This document shows positions 48,992-56,857 of a DNA stretch of 64,000 nucleotides, in pieces. Each line of letters starts with the position of its first letter. Positions within the stretch are counted from its first letter, which is position 1. A model generated the notes under the pieces. That model saw nothing but the letters and a program-made list of their open reading frames with translations, was not told the DNA's origin and ran no database searches. This DNA is from Intrasporangium flavum (GTDB taxonomy: Bacteria > Actinomycetota > Actinomycetes > Actinomycetales > Dermatophilaceae): positions 62,001 to 126,000 of the forward strand of contig NZ_MLJO01000010.1 of assembly GCF_001956915.1 (NCBI RefSeq), in the 5' to 3' direction. A program made the position numbers and the translations under genes.

Positions 48992-50608
48992 ATGAGTTCT
49001 CCTGCCCCTGCTGGGGCCGAACACGCCACGGAACCCTCGGGTGCTGACGACGAGCGGTCAACCGTCCGAAGCCGCCGCCGGCCATGGGTCTGGGCGCTGC
49101 TGATGCTTCCGCCGGCCGCCGTCGCGGTGCACCTGCTCGCGCTGGGCGCCTTCGCCGGCCGGACCGTTCGCCTGGCGGCGGAGGACTGGTGCGCGGCGAC
49201 ACGCGTCCGCGACTACGGCTCACTGGGTTTCATCGACTACTACTACTTCAAGGTGAACGGCCGGTTGGCCTACCACGTGGGCCAGGTCCTGGTCTTCGCC
49301 GACGGGCTCCGAGGCATTCGCCTGTTGCCGTTCGTCCTGGTCGTCACGCTGACGGTCGGCATCTTCACCGTGCTGTACCTGGCGCTGCGCCACCTGCAGT
49401 GGCGGTGGCCGGCGGCGGCCGCTGGGCTCCTCGCGGTCGTCGTGTCGGCTCTCACGTTCTTCGCCGGCAACGTGGTGTACCAGGTCCTCTTCTGGTCGGC
49501 TGCCACCGTCACGCACACGGTCCCGGTGATCCTGGGCGTCTGGAACGTGGTCATCCTCGTGGTCGCCGCACGCAGTCCCCGGCGATGGGTGCGCGTCACG
49601 GCGGTCGTGCTCGCGTTGCTCATGGGCTTCGTGATCGCATCGCTGGGCGAGGCCTTCTTCGTGGTCGGCGCCGTGTACGCGGTGACGGCCCTGCTGTCTG
49701 CCCTGCTGGCGTGGCGGGACCGGCGGGCCCGCTTCCCGATCACGTGGCTCGCCGTGTGGCTCATGGGTCTGTTCGCCGGATTCGTCGTCCTCTACTTCTC
49801 GCCGGGCCAGCGCTTGCGCACCCAGATCTCCTACCGGCACGAACAGCAGTCGCTGGTGTCGCTCCACGGCCTCTCGGAGACGGTTCACGGCTGGCTCAGC
49901 TCGTGGGCGATCATCCTCTCCCAGCCCGCGTACTACGCAGCGATCGTGGCCGGGCTCCTGGTCGGTCTGCTCGCCAGCAGCGCGCCCCTGCGCAGGACGT
50001 CGCTGCCGTTCGCCGGGGGCTCGTGGACCCGTCCGCGCACGCTGCTCGTGGTGGTGCTGCCGGCGGTTCTGGTGGTGATCGCGTCGTTCGGCGTCATCGC
50101 CGGGTTGCGGCAGGGCTACGGACCCGAGGGCTGGCGGTTCCAGCGCGCCTGGACGAGCTTCCTGATCCCCGCCCTGGTGACCGCCGCCCTCTACGGCGCC
50201 GCGGCGGGTTACTGGCTGGGCCGCCGCTCCGGCCGCTGGCAGCAGAACGCGAGGGTTCCCGCCATGGCGGCACTGCTCGGGGCGTCGGCCCTGTTCGGCA
50301 CGGTGTTGTTGGGGTCCATCGTGCCGCGTAGTACAGCGCTGGTACTGGACATGTCCGTCCGCGCGAAGGCCTGGGACCAGAACAACGCAGCGGTCGAGGC
50401 ACAGATCCGCGAGGGCAGGCGCATCGTGCGGTTCACGCCCACTCCCATCTCCGGCTCGACCGAGCCGTTCCGCCTCACCACCTCGCCGGACTGGGCCCGC
50501 AACTGCGCCACGGCCTACTACGGCGTCGACACACTGATCCCTTCCGAGGAGTGGCTGTCGACACCGGCCTCCGCCGAGTGGCGGCAGAAGAACCCCACGG
50601 TGCGATGA
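48992..50608 (+). CDS. DUF6056-like polytopic membrane protein
   Basis: A 538-residue protein with about 11 TM segments and a short cytoplasmic N-terminus. AEDWCAATRVRDYGSLGFID in the first external loop resembles the acidic/aromatic loop of bacterial glycosyltransferases and O-antigen-related DUF6056 proteins. NVVYQVLFWSAATVTHTVPV is another family-like segment. A soluble C-terminal tail of about 80 residues ends the protein. The start at 48992 (MSSPAPAG) is preferred to 48959. It is the last chromosomal gene before the prophage integrase. Confidence 0.6.
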   Translation: MSSPAPAGAEHATEPSGADDERSTVRSRRRPWVWALLMLPPAAVAVHLLALGAFAGRTVRLAAEDWCAATRVRDYGSLGFIDYYYFKVNGRLAYHVGQVLVFADGLRGIRLLPFVLVVTLTVGIFTVLYLALRHLQWRWPAAAAGLLAVVVSALTFFAGNVVYQVLFWSAATVTHTVPVILGVWNVVILVVAARSPRRWVRVTAVVLALLMGFVIASLGEAFFVVGAVYAVTALLSALLAWRDRRARFPITWLAVWLMGLFAGFVVLYFSPGQRLRTQISYRHEQQSLVSLHGLSETVHGWLSSWAIILSQPAYYAAIVAGLLVGLLASSAPLRRTSLPFAGGSWTRPRTLLVVVLPAVLVVIASFGVIAGLRQGYGPEGWRFQRAWTSFLIPALVTAALYGAAAGYWLGRRSGRWQQNARVPAMAALLGASALFGTVLLGSIVPRSTALVLDMSVRAKAWDQNNAAVEAQIREGRRIVRFTPTPISGSTEPFRLTTSPDWARNCATAYYGVDTLIPSEEWLSTPASAEWRQKNPTVR

Positions 50609-50731
50609 GCCCGACGCTCGAGGGCCTGCACGATCGTCACCTCCCCACGGGGATGGACGCGTGAACGACCGCGAGGTCGAGCCCAGGCCCTGGGGGTGGA
50701 TGAGTCGGCCGGTACGCCGGGTAACCCAAGA

Positions 50732-50766
50732 ACCAGCCTCTGACCTGCGGCGTTACCGAGGCTGGT
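50732..50766. terminator. Inverted repeat at the integrase 3' end
   Basis: ACCAGCCTC (50732-50740) pairs with GAGGCTGGT (50758-50766) over a 17-base loop. The right arm overlaps the last codons of the integrase. It may end integrase transcription or lie in the attachment region of the prophage. Confidence 0.4.
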
Positions 50767-51898
50767 CCGTCTCGGGTCCGTCCGAGAGTCCGAAGACACC
50801 CTCAACCGCGGCCCAGATCCGACCCTCGTCCGACGGCCACAGATGCGAGTAGGTCGCCAGCGTCTCGGACGGGTCCTTGTGCCCCAGTCGGTCCGCGACC
50901 GCGCGCGGCGACGCGCCCTGGGCGATGAGCAGCGACGCGTGGAAGTGCCGCAGGTCGTGCCACCCCGACCGGTCCGGCAAGTCCATGCCGGCTGTCGCCT
51001 TGTCCCAGGCGTACTGCAACTGCTGCCGTCGCAGCGGCGCCCCGCGCAGCCCCGAGAACACCAGACCCTCCGGACCCCGGGTCCCCATCTCGATCTGCTC
51101 GAGCAGCACCTTCTCGATCGACGGCGACAGCGACACCCACCGGTAGGACGCCTTCGTCTTCAGCGGCCCCCAGACCACCTTCGACGCGCTCGTGCCCGGG
51201 GCGAGCTGGCGGTCCAGGTGCACCTTGCCCGGCTTCACCCGGTCCAGCGTGATCGAGCGCCACTCCCCCGGCCGCATCCCCGTACCCGCCGCGAACACCG
51301 CCGCCCGGCGCAGGTGCGCCGGCGCGCGCTCCCCCACCGTCATCACCTGCTCGACGGTCATGGGCGCGATCAGCTTGTGGTCCGCCTTCGGCAGCCGGAC
51401 ACCCTTGCACGGCGAGACGACGATGAGCCGCTCGTCGAGCGCAGCATTGAAGACCGCGCGGACGTACACGAACGACAGCGCGATCGTCGCCGGCGCCAGG
51501 CCGCGCCGCGCGAGGGCGGCGACCATGTCCTGGACATCGCCCTTCGTGATGCGCTGCAGCGGCTTGTGGCCGAACGCGTCGTAGGCGTCCAGGCGCAGTC
51601 GCCGCTCGGCGGTCTCAGCCGTGCCGGGCTCGTGCTGCAGCTGCCGGCCGAGCCACGTGCGCGCATGCTGCTCGAAGGTCACGGCACTTTCGGCGACATA
51701 GGTGCCGGCGCGCATCGAGGTGTCGACGGTTGCGAGGTGCGCCTCGGCGGCGTCCTTCGTCGCGAACGCGGCCGTCTTCTCGCCACCGTCGGGCTCGATC
51801 CACGAGGCGAGCCACCGCTTGCCGCGGCCCCACCGCTCGGTGCGGACCCGTCGGCCTCGGTCGCCCGGGCGGGTCCACCGGTCCTTGACATGGCCCAT
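50753..51898 (-). CDS. Phage tyrosine recombinase (integrase)
   Basis: A 381-residue site-specific recombinase. The N-terminal arm-binding and SAM-like core-binding domains span about 1-165. The catalytic domain has Arg209 (GTGMRPGEW), Lys249 region (LKTKASYRW), His314 and Arg317 (HDLRHFH), His340 (LGHKDP) and nucleophile Tyr350 (LATYSHLW). The start ATG at 51898 overlaps the DUF3263 stop by one base (TGATG). It catalyses phage insertion and excision. The set is complete, so it should be active. Confidence 0.95.
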   Translation of the reverse strand: MGHVKDRWTRPGDRGRRVRTERWGRGKRWLASWIEPDGGEKTAAFATKDAAEAHLATVDTSMRAGTYVAESAVTFEQHARTWLGRQLQHEPGTAETAERRLRLDAYDAFGHKPLQRITKGDVQDMVAALARRGLAPATIALSFVYVRAVFNAALDERLIVVSPCKGVRLPKADHKLIAPMTVEQVMTVGERAPAHLRRAAVFAAGTGMRPGEWRSITLDRVKPGKVHLDRQLAPGTSASKVVWGPLKTKASYRWVSLSPSIEKVLLEQIEMGTRGPEGLVFSGLRGAPLRRQQLQYAWDKATAGMDLPDRSGWHDLRHFHASLLIAQGASPRAVADRLGHKDPSETLATYSHLWPSDEGRIWAAVEGVFGLSDGPETDQPR

Positions 51899-52128
51899 CA
51901 GCCGCTGCGCCTCGCCCGTGTTCGCGCCTTGAGCCGGCCCAGGAGCGCTGACGTCGTCGCGGGGTCGGCCCGCCACGCCTCATCGGTGTGCAGGACCGCG
52001 ACGAGCCTCTGGTAGTGCCTCGTCTCCGAGACGCCAAACTCGGCCTGGATCGCCTGCGCCTTCCGGCCGTCGCTGGCCCGCGGATCGTTCAGCCACCGGC
52101 GCTCGAACGCAAGCAGCTCTTCCGTCAC
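51898..52128 (-). CDS. DUF3263 small protein
   Basis: A 76-residue protein from GTG 52128: VTEELLAFERRWLNDPRASD, then KAQAIQAEFGVSETRHYQRL. This matches DUF3263, a helical, probably DNA-binding family of actinobacteria and their phages. It overlaps the lipoprotein stop (GTGA) and the integrase start, so the genes are translationally linked. It may modulate integration or repressor activity. Confidence 0.75.
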   Translation of the reverse strand: MTEELLAFERRWLNDPRASDGRKAQAIQAEFGVSETRHYQRLVAVLHTDEAWRADPATTSALLGRLKARTRARRSG

Positions 52129-52532
52129 GGCAGCATGTCCTTGTGCTGGGGACACAAGTTGATGACGGACTGCCTGAAGAGCGCGTCGACCTGGTCGGCG
52201 GTCTCCGAATGCTCTTTGCCGGTCAGCATCGCCTGAACGGCGTCGCCGAAAGAAGACTGAGTCGCCATGACCTCACAGAAGCTGTTCCCGATCTTGAGTA
52301 GCTGCTCATCGCCCACGCTCGACAGATCCAGCGTCCCGTACCGAGCGGTCTTGGCCCAAGCAACGAAGGCACCTGGCCCCGCCGGCCTGGTAGTCGTTGT
52401 CGGCTCCGGTGTCGGAGTCGTGGTCGTAGTAGTCACCGACACGGTCGGGCTCGCCGTCGCGACGGGCACCTCACCTTTGCCACATCCCGCCAACACCAAC
52501 ACAACGGCGGCGGCCCCTGTGATGCGCTTCAT
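52125..52532 (-). CDS. DUF732-like prophage lipoprotein
   Basis: A 135-residue exported protein with lipobox LAGC at about 16-19 (MKRITGAAAVVLVLAGCGKG). A Thr/Pro-rich spacer (about 30-55) follows. The DUF732-like domain has two Cys (GNSFCEVMA and INLCPQHKDML). It lies in the lysogeny operon, so it is likely made by lysogens and may alter the host surface, for example by excluding other phages. That role is inferred from position. Confidence 0.7.
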   Translation of the reverse strand: MKRITGAAAVVLVLAGCGKGEVPVATASPTVSVTTTTTTPTPEPTTTTRPAGPGAFVAWAKTARYGTLDLSSVGDEQLLKIGNSFCEVMATQSSFGDAVQAMLTGKEHSETADQVDALFRQSVINLCPQHKDMLP

Positions 52533-52568
52533 TCCCTGTCTCCTCAAGTCACGAGGTCTGGTGACCTC

Positions 52569-52997
52569 TCAGCACGTCGACTCTTCGCCTGCTTCCACTG
52601 CCGCCCGCCGAAGCAACGCTCGCTCCGACGGGTGCAGGTGTCTCAACCGGACGTGCACCACGTCCTCAGTAACGTTCAACTCGTCGGCGAGCTCCGGCAT
52701 CGACCGGGCCCACCTTGCCGCATCCATCAGCTCGTCGAGGCGAATCAGCGAATGAGCCGTGGCCACGTCGACCGAGCGCTCTTCGTAGAGCTCGTGACCG
52801 CCGGGGCCGCGGATGATGTGCTGCCGCTCGTGCTCGATGATGCAGCGACGCTGTACCTGCGAGAGCCCGAAGCGCAGCCAGATCGTGCGATCGGCCCACC
52901 TGGTCGCGGCGTCGACACCCTCCGGCAGCTCCCCGGTCCAGTGCACCGTCCAGTCGGCCAGGGCCCGGATGGCCCTCCACGGATGGTGCTGCGCCAC
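52569..52997 (-). CDS. ImmA/IrrE-type metallopeptidase
   Basis: A 142-residue protein with the zinc motif HERQH (His56, Glu57, His60) and a downstream acidic segment YEERSVDVATAH that provides the third ligand. In ICE and phage systems ImmA cleaves the adjacent repressor and triggers induction. The gene is directly downstream of the repressor gene on the same strand. The C-terminal half (ELADELNVTEDVVHVRLRHL) is HTH-like. Confidence 0.8.
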   Translation of the reverse strand: MAQHHPWRAIRALADWTVHWTGELPEGVDAATRWADRTIWLRFGLSQVQRRCIIEHERQHIIRGPGGHELYEERSVDVATAHSLIRLDELMDAARWARSMPELADELNVTEDVVHVRLRHLHPSERALLRRAAVEAGEESTC

Positions 52998-53054
52998 GTT
53001 GCCCCCTGACTCACTGGTGGGCCCGCTGCTTGAGCCGCGACCGCAACGTAACCG

Positions 53055-53513
53055 TCAGGTCTGACGGTCCTCCCGGCGATGACGTCGGGTGCGGTGCGCG
53101 GCCGCGCGGCCCTCCTGGATGTCCTCCATGGTGGGCGGCTTCGGGCCGGGCAGGCGCGTGACTACCGCGCCGGACTCGGGCTGCTCGAGCATCGCTGCGA
53201 TGACGGCGTCGATGGCGGCGCGCTGGGTCCGCGAGAGACGGGACGCATCGGCCGGCGGGACGTAGGGCTCCCCCTCTCCCGCCGGCACCTGCGCCAGCTG
53301 CCGCAGTGTGACGATGTCGAGCTCGTCGAAGACTGCGGCGAACGCCTGGAGCGTGGAGTCGTCTGGGACTCCGTGGTCTCCGCGCAGGTAGTTCCCGATG
53401 GTGGCGAATGACACCTTGTGGCCGGCATGCTCCATCTCCTCCTCGATCCTCCGGAGCGACCATCCACTGCGCTTCTTCTGCGCGGCCTTGAGGGCCTGGG
53501 ACAACTCGCTCAC
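53055..53513 (-). CDS. Phage repressor, XRE family
   Basis: A 152-residue DNA-binding protein. The helix-turn-helix lies at about 1-75 (WSLRRIEEEMEHAGHKVSFA, then TIGNYLRGDHGVPDDSTLQA). A proline-rich, basic C-terminus (about 85-152) could be the site of ImmA cleavage. GTG 53513 is preferred because AAGGTGAG lies a few bases upstream; GTG 53522 is also possible. It faces an operator cluster at 53533-53694 and diverges from the Cro-like gene, as in lambdoid immunity regions. Confidence 0.85.
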   Translation of the reverse strand: MSELSQALKAAQKKRSGWSLRRIEEEMEHAGHKVSFATIGNYLRGDHGVPDDSTLQAFAAVFDELDIVTLRQLAQVPAGEGEPYVPPADASRLSRTQRAAIDAVIAAMLEQPESGAVVTRLPGPKPPTMEDIQEGRAAAHRTRRHRREDRQT

Positions 53514-53532
53514 GTGGCTCACCTTGAGGGGG

Positions 53533-53694
53533 TGTAGACGGCATCGGCAAGGGCCACTGTAGACGCGCTGTCTACAACTCACACGCTTGTGACTTGTAGA
53601 CGCGCAGGTCGGGGCACTACTTCTCCCCCGGATTTCGTAGACAAACACGTCTACGCTGTGTAGTGTGTTGTCACACAGCGCACAGTCGTCTACA
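53533..53694. promoter_or_regulatory. Immunity operator cluster (TGTAGAC / GTCTACA half-sites)
   Basis: Seven half-sites are visible. TGTAGAC-GCGCT-GTCTACA at 53558-53576 is a perfect 19-bp operator. CGTAGAC-AAACAC-GTCTACG at 53636-53655 is a second. Single TGTAGAC sites lie at 53533 and 53595, and a single GTCTACA at 53688-53694. A different inverted repeat, GCTGTGT/ACACAGC (53655-53661 and 53673-53679), lies among them. They occupy the divergent promoter region and are probably bound by the repressor and the Cro-like protein. Confidence 0.75.
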
Positions 53695-53696
53695 TT
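53668..53696 (+). promoter_or_regulatory. Early rightward promoter (TTGTCA-17-TACATT)
   Basis: TTGTCA at 53668-53673 and TACATT at 53691-53696 are separated by exactly 17 bases, a good vegetative sigma pattern. The -10 box overlaps the operator half-site GTCTACA at 53688-53694, so a bound repressor would block it. It lies 16 bases before the Cro-like ATG. Confidence 0.65.
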
Positions 53697-53711
53697 TGGA
53701 AGGAATCCGAC

Positions 53712-53987
53712 ATGACAGCTGAAAGGAGGCTCTACGTGAAGGTCCACCGCCAGGCCCTCCGCCAGCACATGGCGTACCGCGGACTCACCGTCCGAGGGCT
53801 CGCCGCCAAGACCACGAAGCCGCGCTTGAGCCCCTCGACCATCGGCCACCTCGCTTCCGGCGAGCGGACCACCTGCTCCCCCGAGACCGCACGTTCCATC
53901 GAAAGGGCTCTCGACGTCCCTCCCGGGACGATTTTTGAGCCCACGATGTGCAACGTGCAGTCGCACACTGAGCGAGCCTCGGCATGA
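53712..53987 (+). CDS. Cro-like HTH protein
   Basis: A 91-residue XRE-type DNA-binding protein with LRQHMAYRGLTVRGLAAKTT, then LSPSTIGHLASGERTTC and AISIERALDV-like helices. It is the first gene of the rightward early operon. It has GGAAGGA just upstream and a repressor-controlled promoter. By position it acts as Cro or as an early activator. Two Cys (TTCS and TMCNVQ) are present. Confidence 0.75.
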   Translation: MTAERRLYVKVHRQALRQHMAYRGLTVRGLAAKTTKPRLSPSTIGHLASGERTTCSPETARSIERALDVPPGTIFEPTMCNVQSHTERASA

Positions 53988-54253
53988 ACACCGCTACCCG
54001 CATCCGCGACCTCGGCTGGGTCAACGACGCGGTGCTCTTCCGGCTCGACCCGCCGATCGAGCTGCCCACCGGGCAGTCCGTCGAGCACGTCGTCATCTCC
54101 ATCGGCCCGCTCACCAACGGCGACCACGGGACTCTCGTCGTCGCCGCCGACGAGGAGGGCCGCGTCACCTCGTGGGCGCCGCTCGCGGTGCTCGAGGTCG
54201 CGAACCACGGCGAGGCCCTCCAGCAGCTCGGCTACGAGGAGGTGCCGGCGTGA
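53984..54253 (+). CDS. Small phage protein of unknown function
   Basis: An 89-residue protein with an alternating beta pattern (DAVLFRLDPPIELPTGQSVE, then VVISIGPLTNGDHGTLVVAA). It overlaps the Cro-like gene by 4 bases (ATGA) and the excisionase-like gene by 4 bases. I do not recognise the family. Confidence 0.65.
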   Translation: MNTATRIRDLGWVNDAVLFRLDPPIELPTGQSVEHVVISIGPLTNGDHGTLVVAADEEGRVTSWAPLAVLEVANHGEALQQLGYEEVPA

Positions 54254-54453
54254 GCACGAAGCCGCCCACCCACCTGCTGACCGCGCACGAGGTCGCCGCC
54301 CGCCTGGGCGAGCACATCAAGACGACCCGGAAGCGCACGCGCCGAGGCGACTTCGCGTCCTTCGCGATCAACCTCGGCACCCAGAACCGGCCCATCTGGC
54401 GCTACGACGAGCGGCTCCTCGAGCGCTGGATCGACTCCCGCAGGGCCGCCTGA
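54250..54453 (+). CDS. Excisionase-like HTH protein
   Basis: A 67-residue protein from GTG 54250 with TAHEVAARLGEHIKTTRKRT, FASFAINLGTQNRPIWRYDE and RLLERWIDSRRA. This is the winged-helix pattern of MerR-like HTH_17 and Xis proteins. It may act as a recombination directionality factor for the integrase. A hairpin follows its stop. Confidence 0.7.
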   Translation: MSTKPPTHLLTAHEVAARLGEHIKTTRKRTRRGDFASFAINLGTQNRPIWRYDERLLERWIDSRRAA

Positions 54454-54457
54454 ACAT

Positions 54458-54494
54458 CCGGCCGCCAGCCGACTCGACCCCGACCGGCGGCCGG
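54458..54494. terminator. Hairpin after the excisionase-like gene
   Basis: CCGGCCGCC (54458-54466) and GGCGGCCGG (54486-54494) form a perfect 9-bp stem. It starts five bases after the stop codon and could terminate or attenuate the first early segment. No T-run follows. Confidence 0.5.
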
Positions 54495-54519
54495 AGCAAG
54501 ACCACTCAGCACATGACGG

Positions 54520-54554
54520 AGCACCCGCTCCTGGCGAAGGGATCAACGGGTGCT
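54520..54554. promoter_or_regulatory. Second hairpin in the early leader
   Basis: AGCACCCG (54520-54527) pairs with CGGGTGCT (54547-54554). It lies just before the ribosome-binding site of the next gene, so it may attenuate transcription or protect the downstream RNA. Confidence 0.4.
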
Positions 54555-54575
54555 CGCGACGAAAGGAATCGTCTC

Positions 54576-54908
54576 ATGACGACCCAGACCAGTACCACCA
54601 GCACCAGCACCAGCAACGCCGAGCGCATCCGCGCGGCCATCGACGCCGTCGCCAAGCGCATCCGTATCCAGGACTTCGACGTCGTCGGCATCCAGGGGAC
54701 GACCTACGCGAACACCGGGATCGTCACCGTCTCGCTCCACGTCGACACGTTCGCCGAGATCGGCAAGGTCGCCGCCTACCTCCAGCTCAAGGGCGTTCGC
54801 TCGACGGTTGGCGGCATCACCATCGTCGGCCCGAGCCCGGTCACCGGCTTGGCCGGCGCCAAGGTCGAGGTCTTCGGTCCTTCGACCGAGGGGTCGGTGA
54901 CCCGATGA
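54576..54908 (+). CDS. Phage protein of unknown function
   Basis: A 110-residue protein with a Ser/Thr-rich N-terminus (TTQTSTTSTSTSTS-like) and then an alpha/beta domain (NAERIRAAIDAVAKRIRIQD, FDVVGIQGTTYANTGIVTVS). GAAAGGA lies upstream of ATG 54576; an earlier in-frame ATG at 54513 would start inside a hairpin. No family is recognised. Confidence 0.6.
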   Translation: MTTQTSTTSTSTSNAERIRAAIDAVAKRIRIQDFDVVGIQGTTYANTGIVTVSLHVDTFAEIGKVAAYLQLKGVRSTVGGITIVGPSPVTGLAGAKVEVFGPSTEGSVTR

Positions 54909-55279
54909 CGACCACGGCCCGCAACGCCGAGTACGTCGGCCGGCACCGCTCGCCCATCCGGCGCCCGATGCCGCTGCCGATGACGAATCTCGACGGGATC
55001 AACGACGCCGCGGTCAGCCTCAGCCTCCGCGCGACCGACCCCTACGTCCTGCTCACCAGCGACCACGACCAGGCGCTCATCGCCCTGTCGCCCAAGCAGG
55101 TCGAGCAGATCCTCGGCCGGGTTCAGGAGTCCCTCGAGTCCGGGGCCGTCGCCGGCGACGACGAGGTCGACGACGACTTCGACCCGACCGACGCCGAGCT
55201 CGCCGTCGACTACTGGCCCACCACCGTCGCCCAGCAGCACGCCTCGGCGAGGGCCCTGAGCCAGGAGCTCCACTCGTGA
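54905..55279 (+). CDS. Phage protein of unknown function
   Basis: A 124-residue acidic protein. The middle (ATDPYVLLTSDHDQALIALS) looks like beta strands, and an acidic loop GDDEVDDDFDPTDAE follows. It overlaps its neighbours by 4 bases on each side. No family is recognised. Confidence 0.6.
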   Translation: MTTTARNAEYVGRHRSPIRRPMPLPMTNLDGINDAAVSLSLRATDPYVLLTSDHDQALIALSPKQVEQILGRVQESLESGAVAGDDEVDDDFDPTDAELAVDYWPTTVAQQHASARALSQELHS

Positions 55280-55614
55280 CCGCGCTCGAGCAGCCCGTCG
55301 TCGCTGACTGGGTCGCCGCCGGTGCCCGACCGGCCGGCCAGCCCGGCCGTGTGGGCCGCAACCACGGCGCCGGTGCCTCCTGGTCCTACCCCGCCGTCAA
55401 GACCGACGAGGGCCGCGTCTTCTTCTGGCGCGACAGCGAGACCTCGGCCGGCCAGTGGATCGAGGCCCCCGCCGGGCTCGCAGCGTCCTTCGACGCCGAC
55501 GAGGACTGGAAGGCCGACTGCGACCACCAGCACGCCGCCCCGTGGCAGACGTGCGCGTTCGAGGCCGACTGCGTCGCGCTTCGCCTAGAGGAGGAGCGGA
55601 CATGGGGACGCTGA
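55276..55614 (+). CDS. Phage protein of unknown function
   Basis: A 112-residue protein from GTG 55276 with several Trp and three Cys (KADCDHQH, QTCAFEADC). The Cys/His cluster may bind zinc. It overlaps the next gene by 13 bases, which carries a GAGGAG ribosome-binding site inside this coding sequence. Confidence 0.6.
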   Translation: MTALEQPVVADWVAAGARPAGQPGRVGRNHGAGASWSYPAVKTDEGRVFFWRDSETSAGQWIEAPAGLAASFDADEDWKADCDHQHAAPWQTCAFEADCVALRLEEERTWGR

Positions 55615-55973
55615 CCCTGCCGGCCAACGGCGTCACCGCCGGCAGCGAGATGCTCATGTACCTCGCCGTCCTGGGGGTGCTCGCGTTCGTCGCCCTGGCG
55701 ATGAAGCACTCACGTCGCGTCCGGCTCGCCGCCGCTCGCGCGGCCCACCCGGCCGGCAAGCTCCGCGGCCGCCACCACGCCGACCGCGCCGCCGCGGCCG
55801 TCGAGGCCCAGCACGGGCTCACCGCCTGGATCCAGTGCGTCCTGTGCCGGCGCCGCGAGCTGCGCACCGGTCTCACCCCGGCCGAGCTCGTCGACGCGCT
55901 CACCGACCCGCGTGTCACCTGCTCCCGCTGCGTCGACGTCCTCGACGCCACCGCGAAGGACGTGGCCGCATGA
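55602..55973 (+). CDS. Phage membrane protein with zinc-ribbon-like tail
   Basis: A 123-residue protein with a TM helix at about 16-35 (EMLMYLAVLGVLAFVALAM) and a basic stretch. Two Cys pairs (VLCRRREL-like CVLC and TCSRC) may form a zinc knuckle. The ATG at 55602 has GAGGAGCG upstream. Function is unknown. Confidence 0.6.
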   Translation: MGTLTLPANGVTAGSEMLMYLAVLGVLAFVALAMKHSRRVRLAAARAAHPAGKLRGRHHADRAAAAVEAQHGLTAWIQCVLCRRRELRTGLTPAELVDALTDPRVTCSRCVDVLDATAKDVAA

Positions 55974-56857
55974 CCGCCACCCTCATCCCGACGCTCGCAC
56001 CCGGCAGCCCCGAGTGGGCCAAGCGCATGAGCGCCTCGAAGATCGCTGGCGTCGTCGGCCACTCGCCCTACGAGTCCCGGTTCTCCCTGTGGCACAAGAT
56101 GACCGGGAACCTCGCCTGGGACGACGGCCAGAACGCCGACGAGAAGCGCCGCGGCCACTACCTCGAGCCCGCGCTGCGGCAGTGGTTCCGCGACCAGCAC
56201 CCCGACATGCGCGTCGAGCGCACCGGCACGTGGGAGCGCGACCTGTTCCCGTGGCAGGTCGCCTCCCCCGACGCCCTCGTCGACGTGGATGACCTGCTCG
56301 AGTGCAAGACCTCGACGAAGGACTGGGAGTGGGGCGAGCCCGGCACCAGTGAGGTGCCCGTCTACTACGACGACCAGGCGCAGTGGACGCTCCTCGTGAC
56401 GGGCCGGCGGCGCTGCTACTTCTCGGTGCTCACGTCCTTCATGGAGTTCCGCGAGTACGTCGTCGACGCCGACCCGCAGAAGCAGGCGTGGCTCGTCACC
56501 GAGGCTGAGGCGTTCATGGACTCCCTCGGCCGGCACGTCCCGTCGATCGACGAGCACGACGCCACCTACCGCGCCATCCGGCAGCTGCACCCCGACATCG
56601 AGGACACCGAGGTCGAGATCGACCTGTCCCTCGCGCTCGAGTACGCCGCCGCGAAGGCCGCCAAGGACGACGCCGAGACCGCCTACCGCGGCGCCGCCGC
56701 CCGCATCAGCGACGAGCTCGGCACGGGCCGGGTCGCCAAGACCCCGACCGGGCTCACCGTCGCCTACCGCCGAGCCGGCCGCGCCGGCTCCACCCCGTAC
56801 CTCAACCCCGCCCGCGGCCTCACCGCCGCACTCCTGACCGAGAGGACCGCGTCATGA
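55970..56857 (+). CDS. YqaJ/lambda-exonuclease-like recombinase nuclease
   Basis: A 295-residue nuclease of the PD-(D/E)XK superfamily. Glu66 (GHYLEP), Asp101 (ASPDALV), Glu111 and Lys113 (LECKTSTKD) form the catalytic set, followed by a DDQAQWTLLVTG segment. It digests one strand from DNA ends to load RecT. It overlaps recT by 4 bases (ATGA), so the pair forms a classical two-component recombination module. A 60-residue helical C-terminal part may contact RecT. Confidence 0.9.
   Translation: MTATLIPTLAPGSPEWAKRMSASKIAGVVGHSPYESRFSLWHKMTGNLAWDDGQNADEKRRGHYLEPALRQWFRDQHPDMRVERTGTWERDLFPWQVASPDALVDVDDLLECKTSTKDWEWGEPGTSEVPVYYDDQAQWTLLVTGRRRCYFSVLTSFMEFREYVVDADPQKQAWLVTEAEAFMDSLGRHVPSIDEHDATYRAIRQLHPDIEDTEVEIDLSLALEYAAAKAAKDDAETAYRGAAARISDELGTGRVAKTPTGLTVAYRRAGRAGSTPYLNPARGLTAALLTERTAS

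Noticed and set aside
50609..50752. tRNA gene as an integration target beside the integrase
   Set aside because: No cloverleaf or TTCRANY-type T-loop could be found on either strand.
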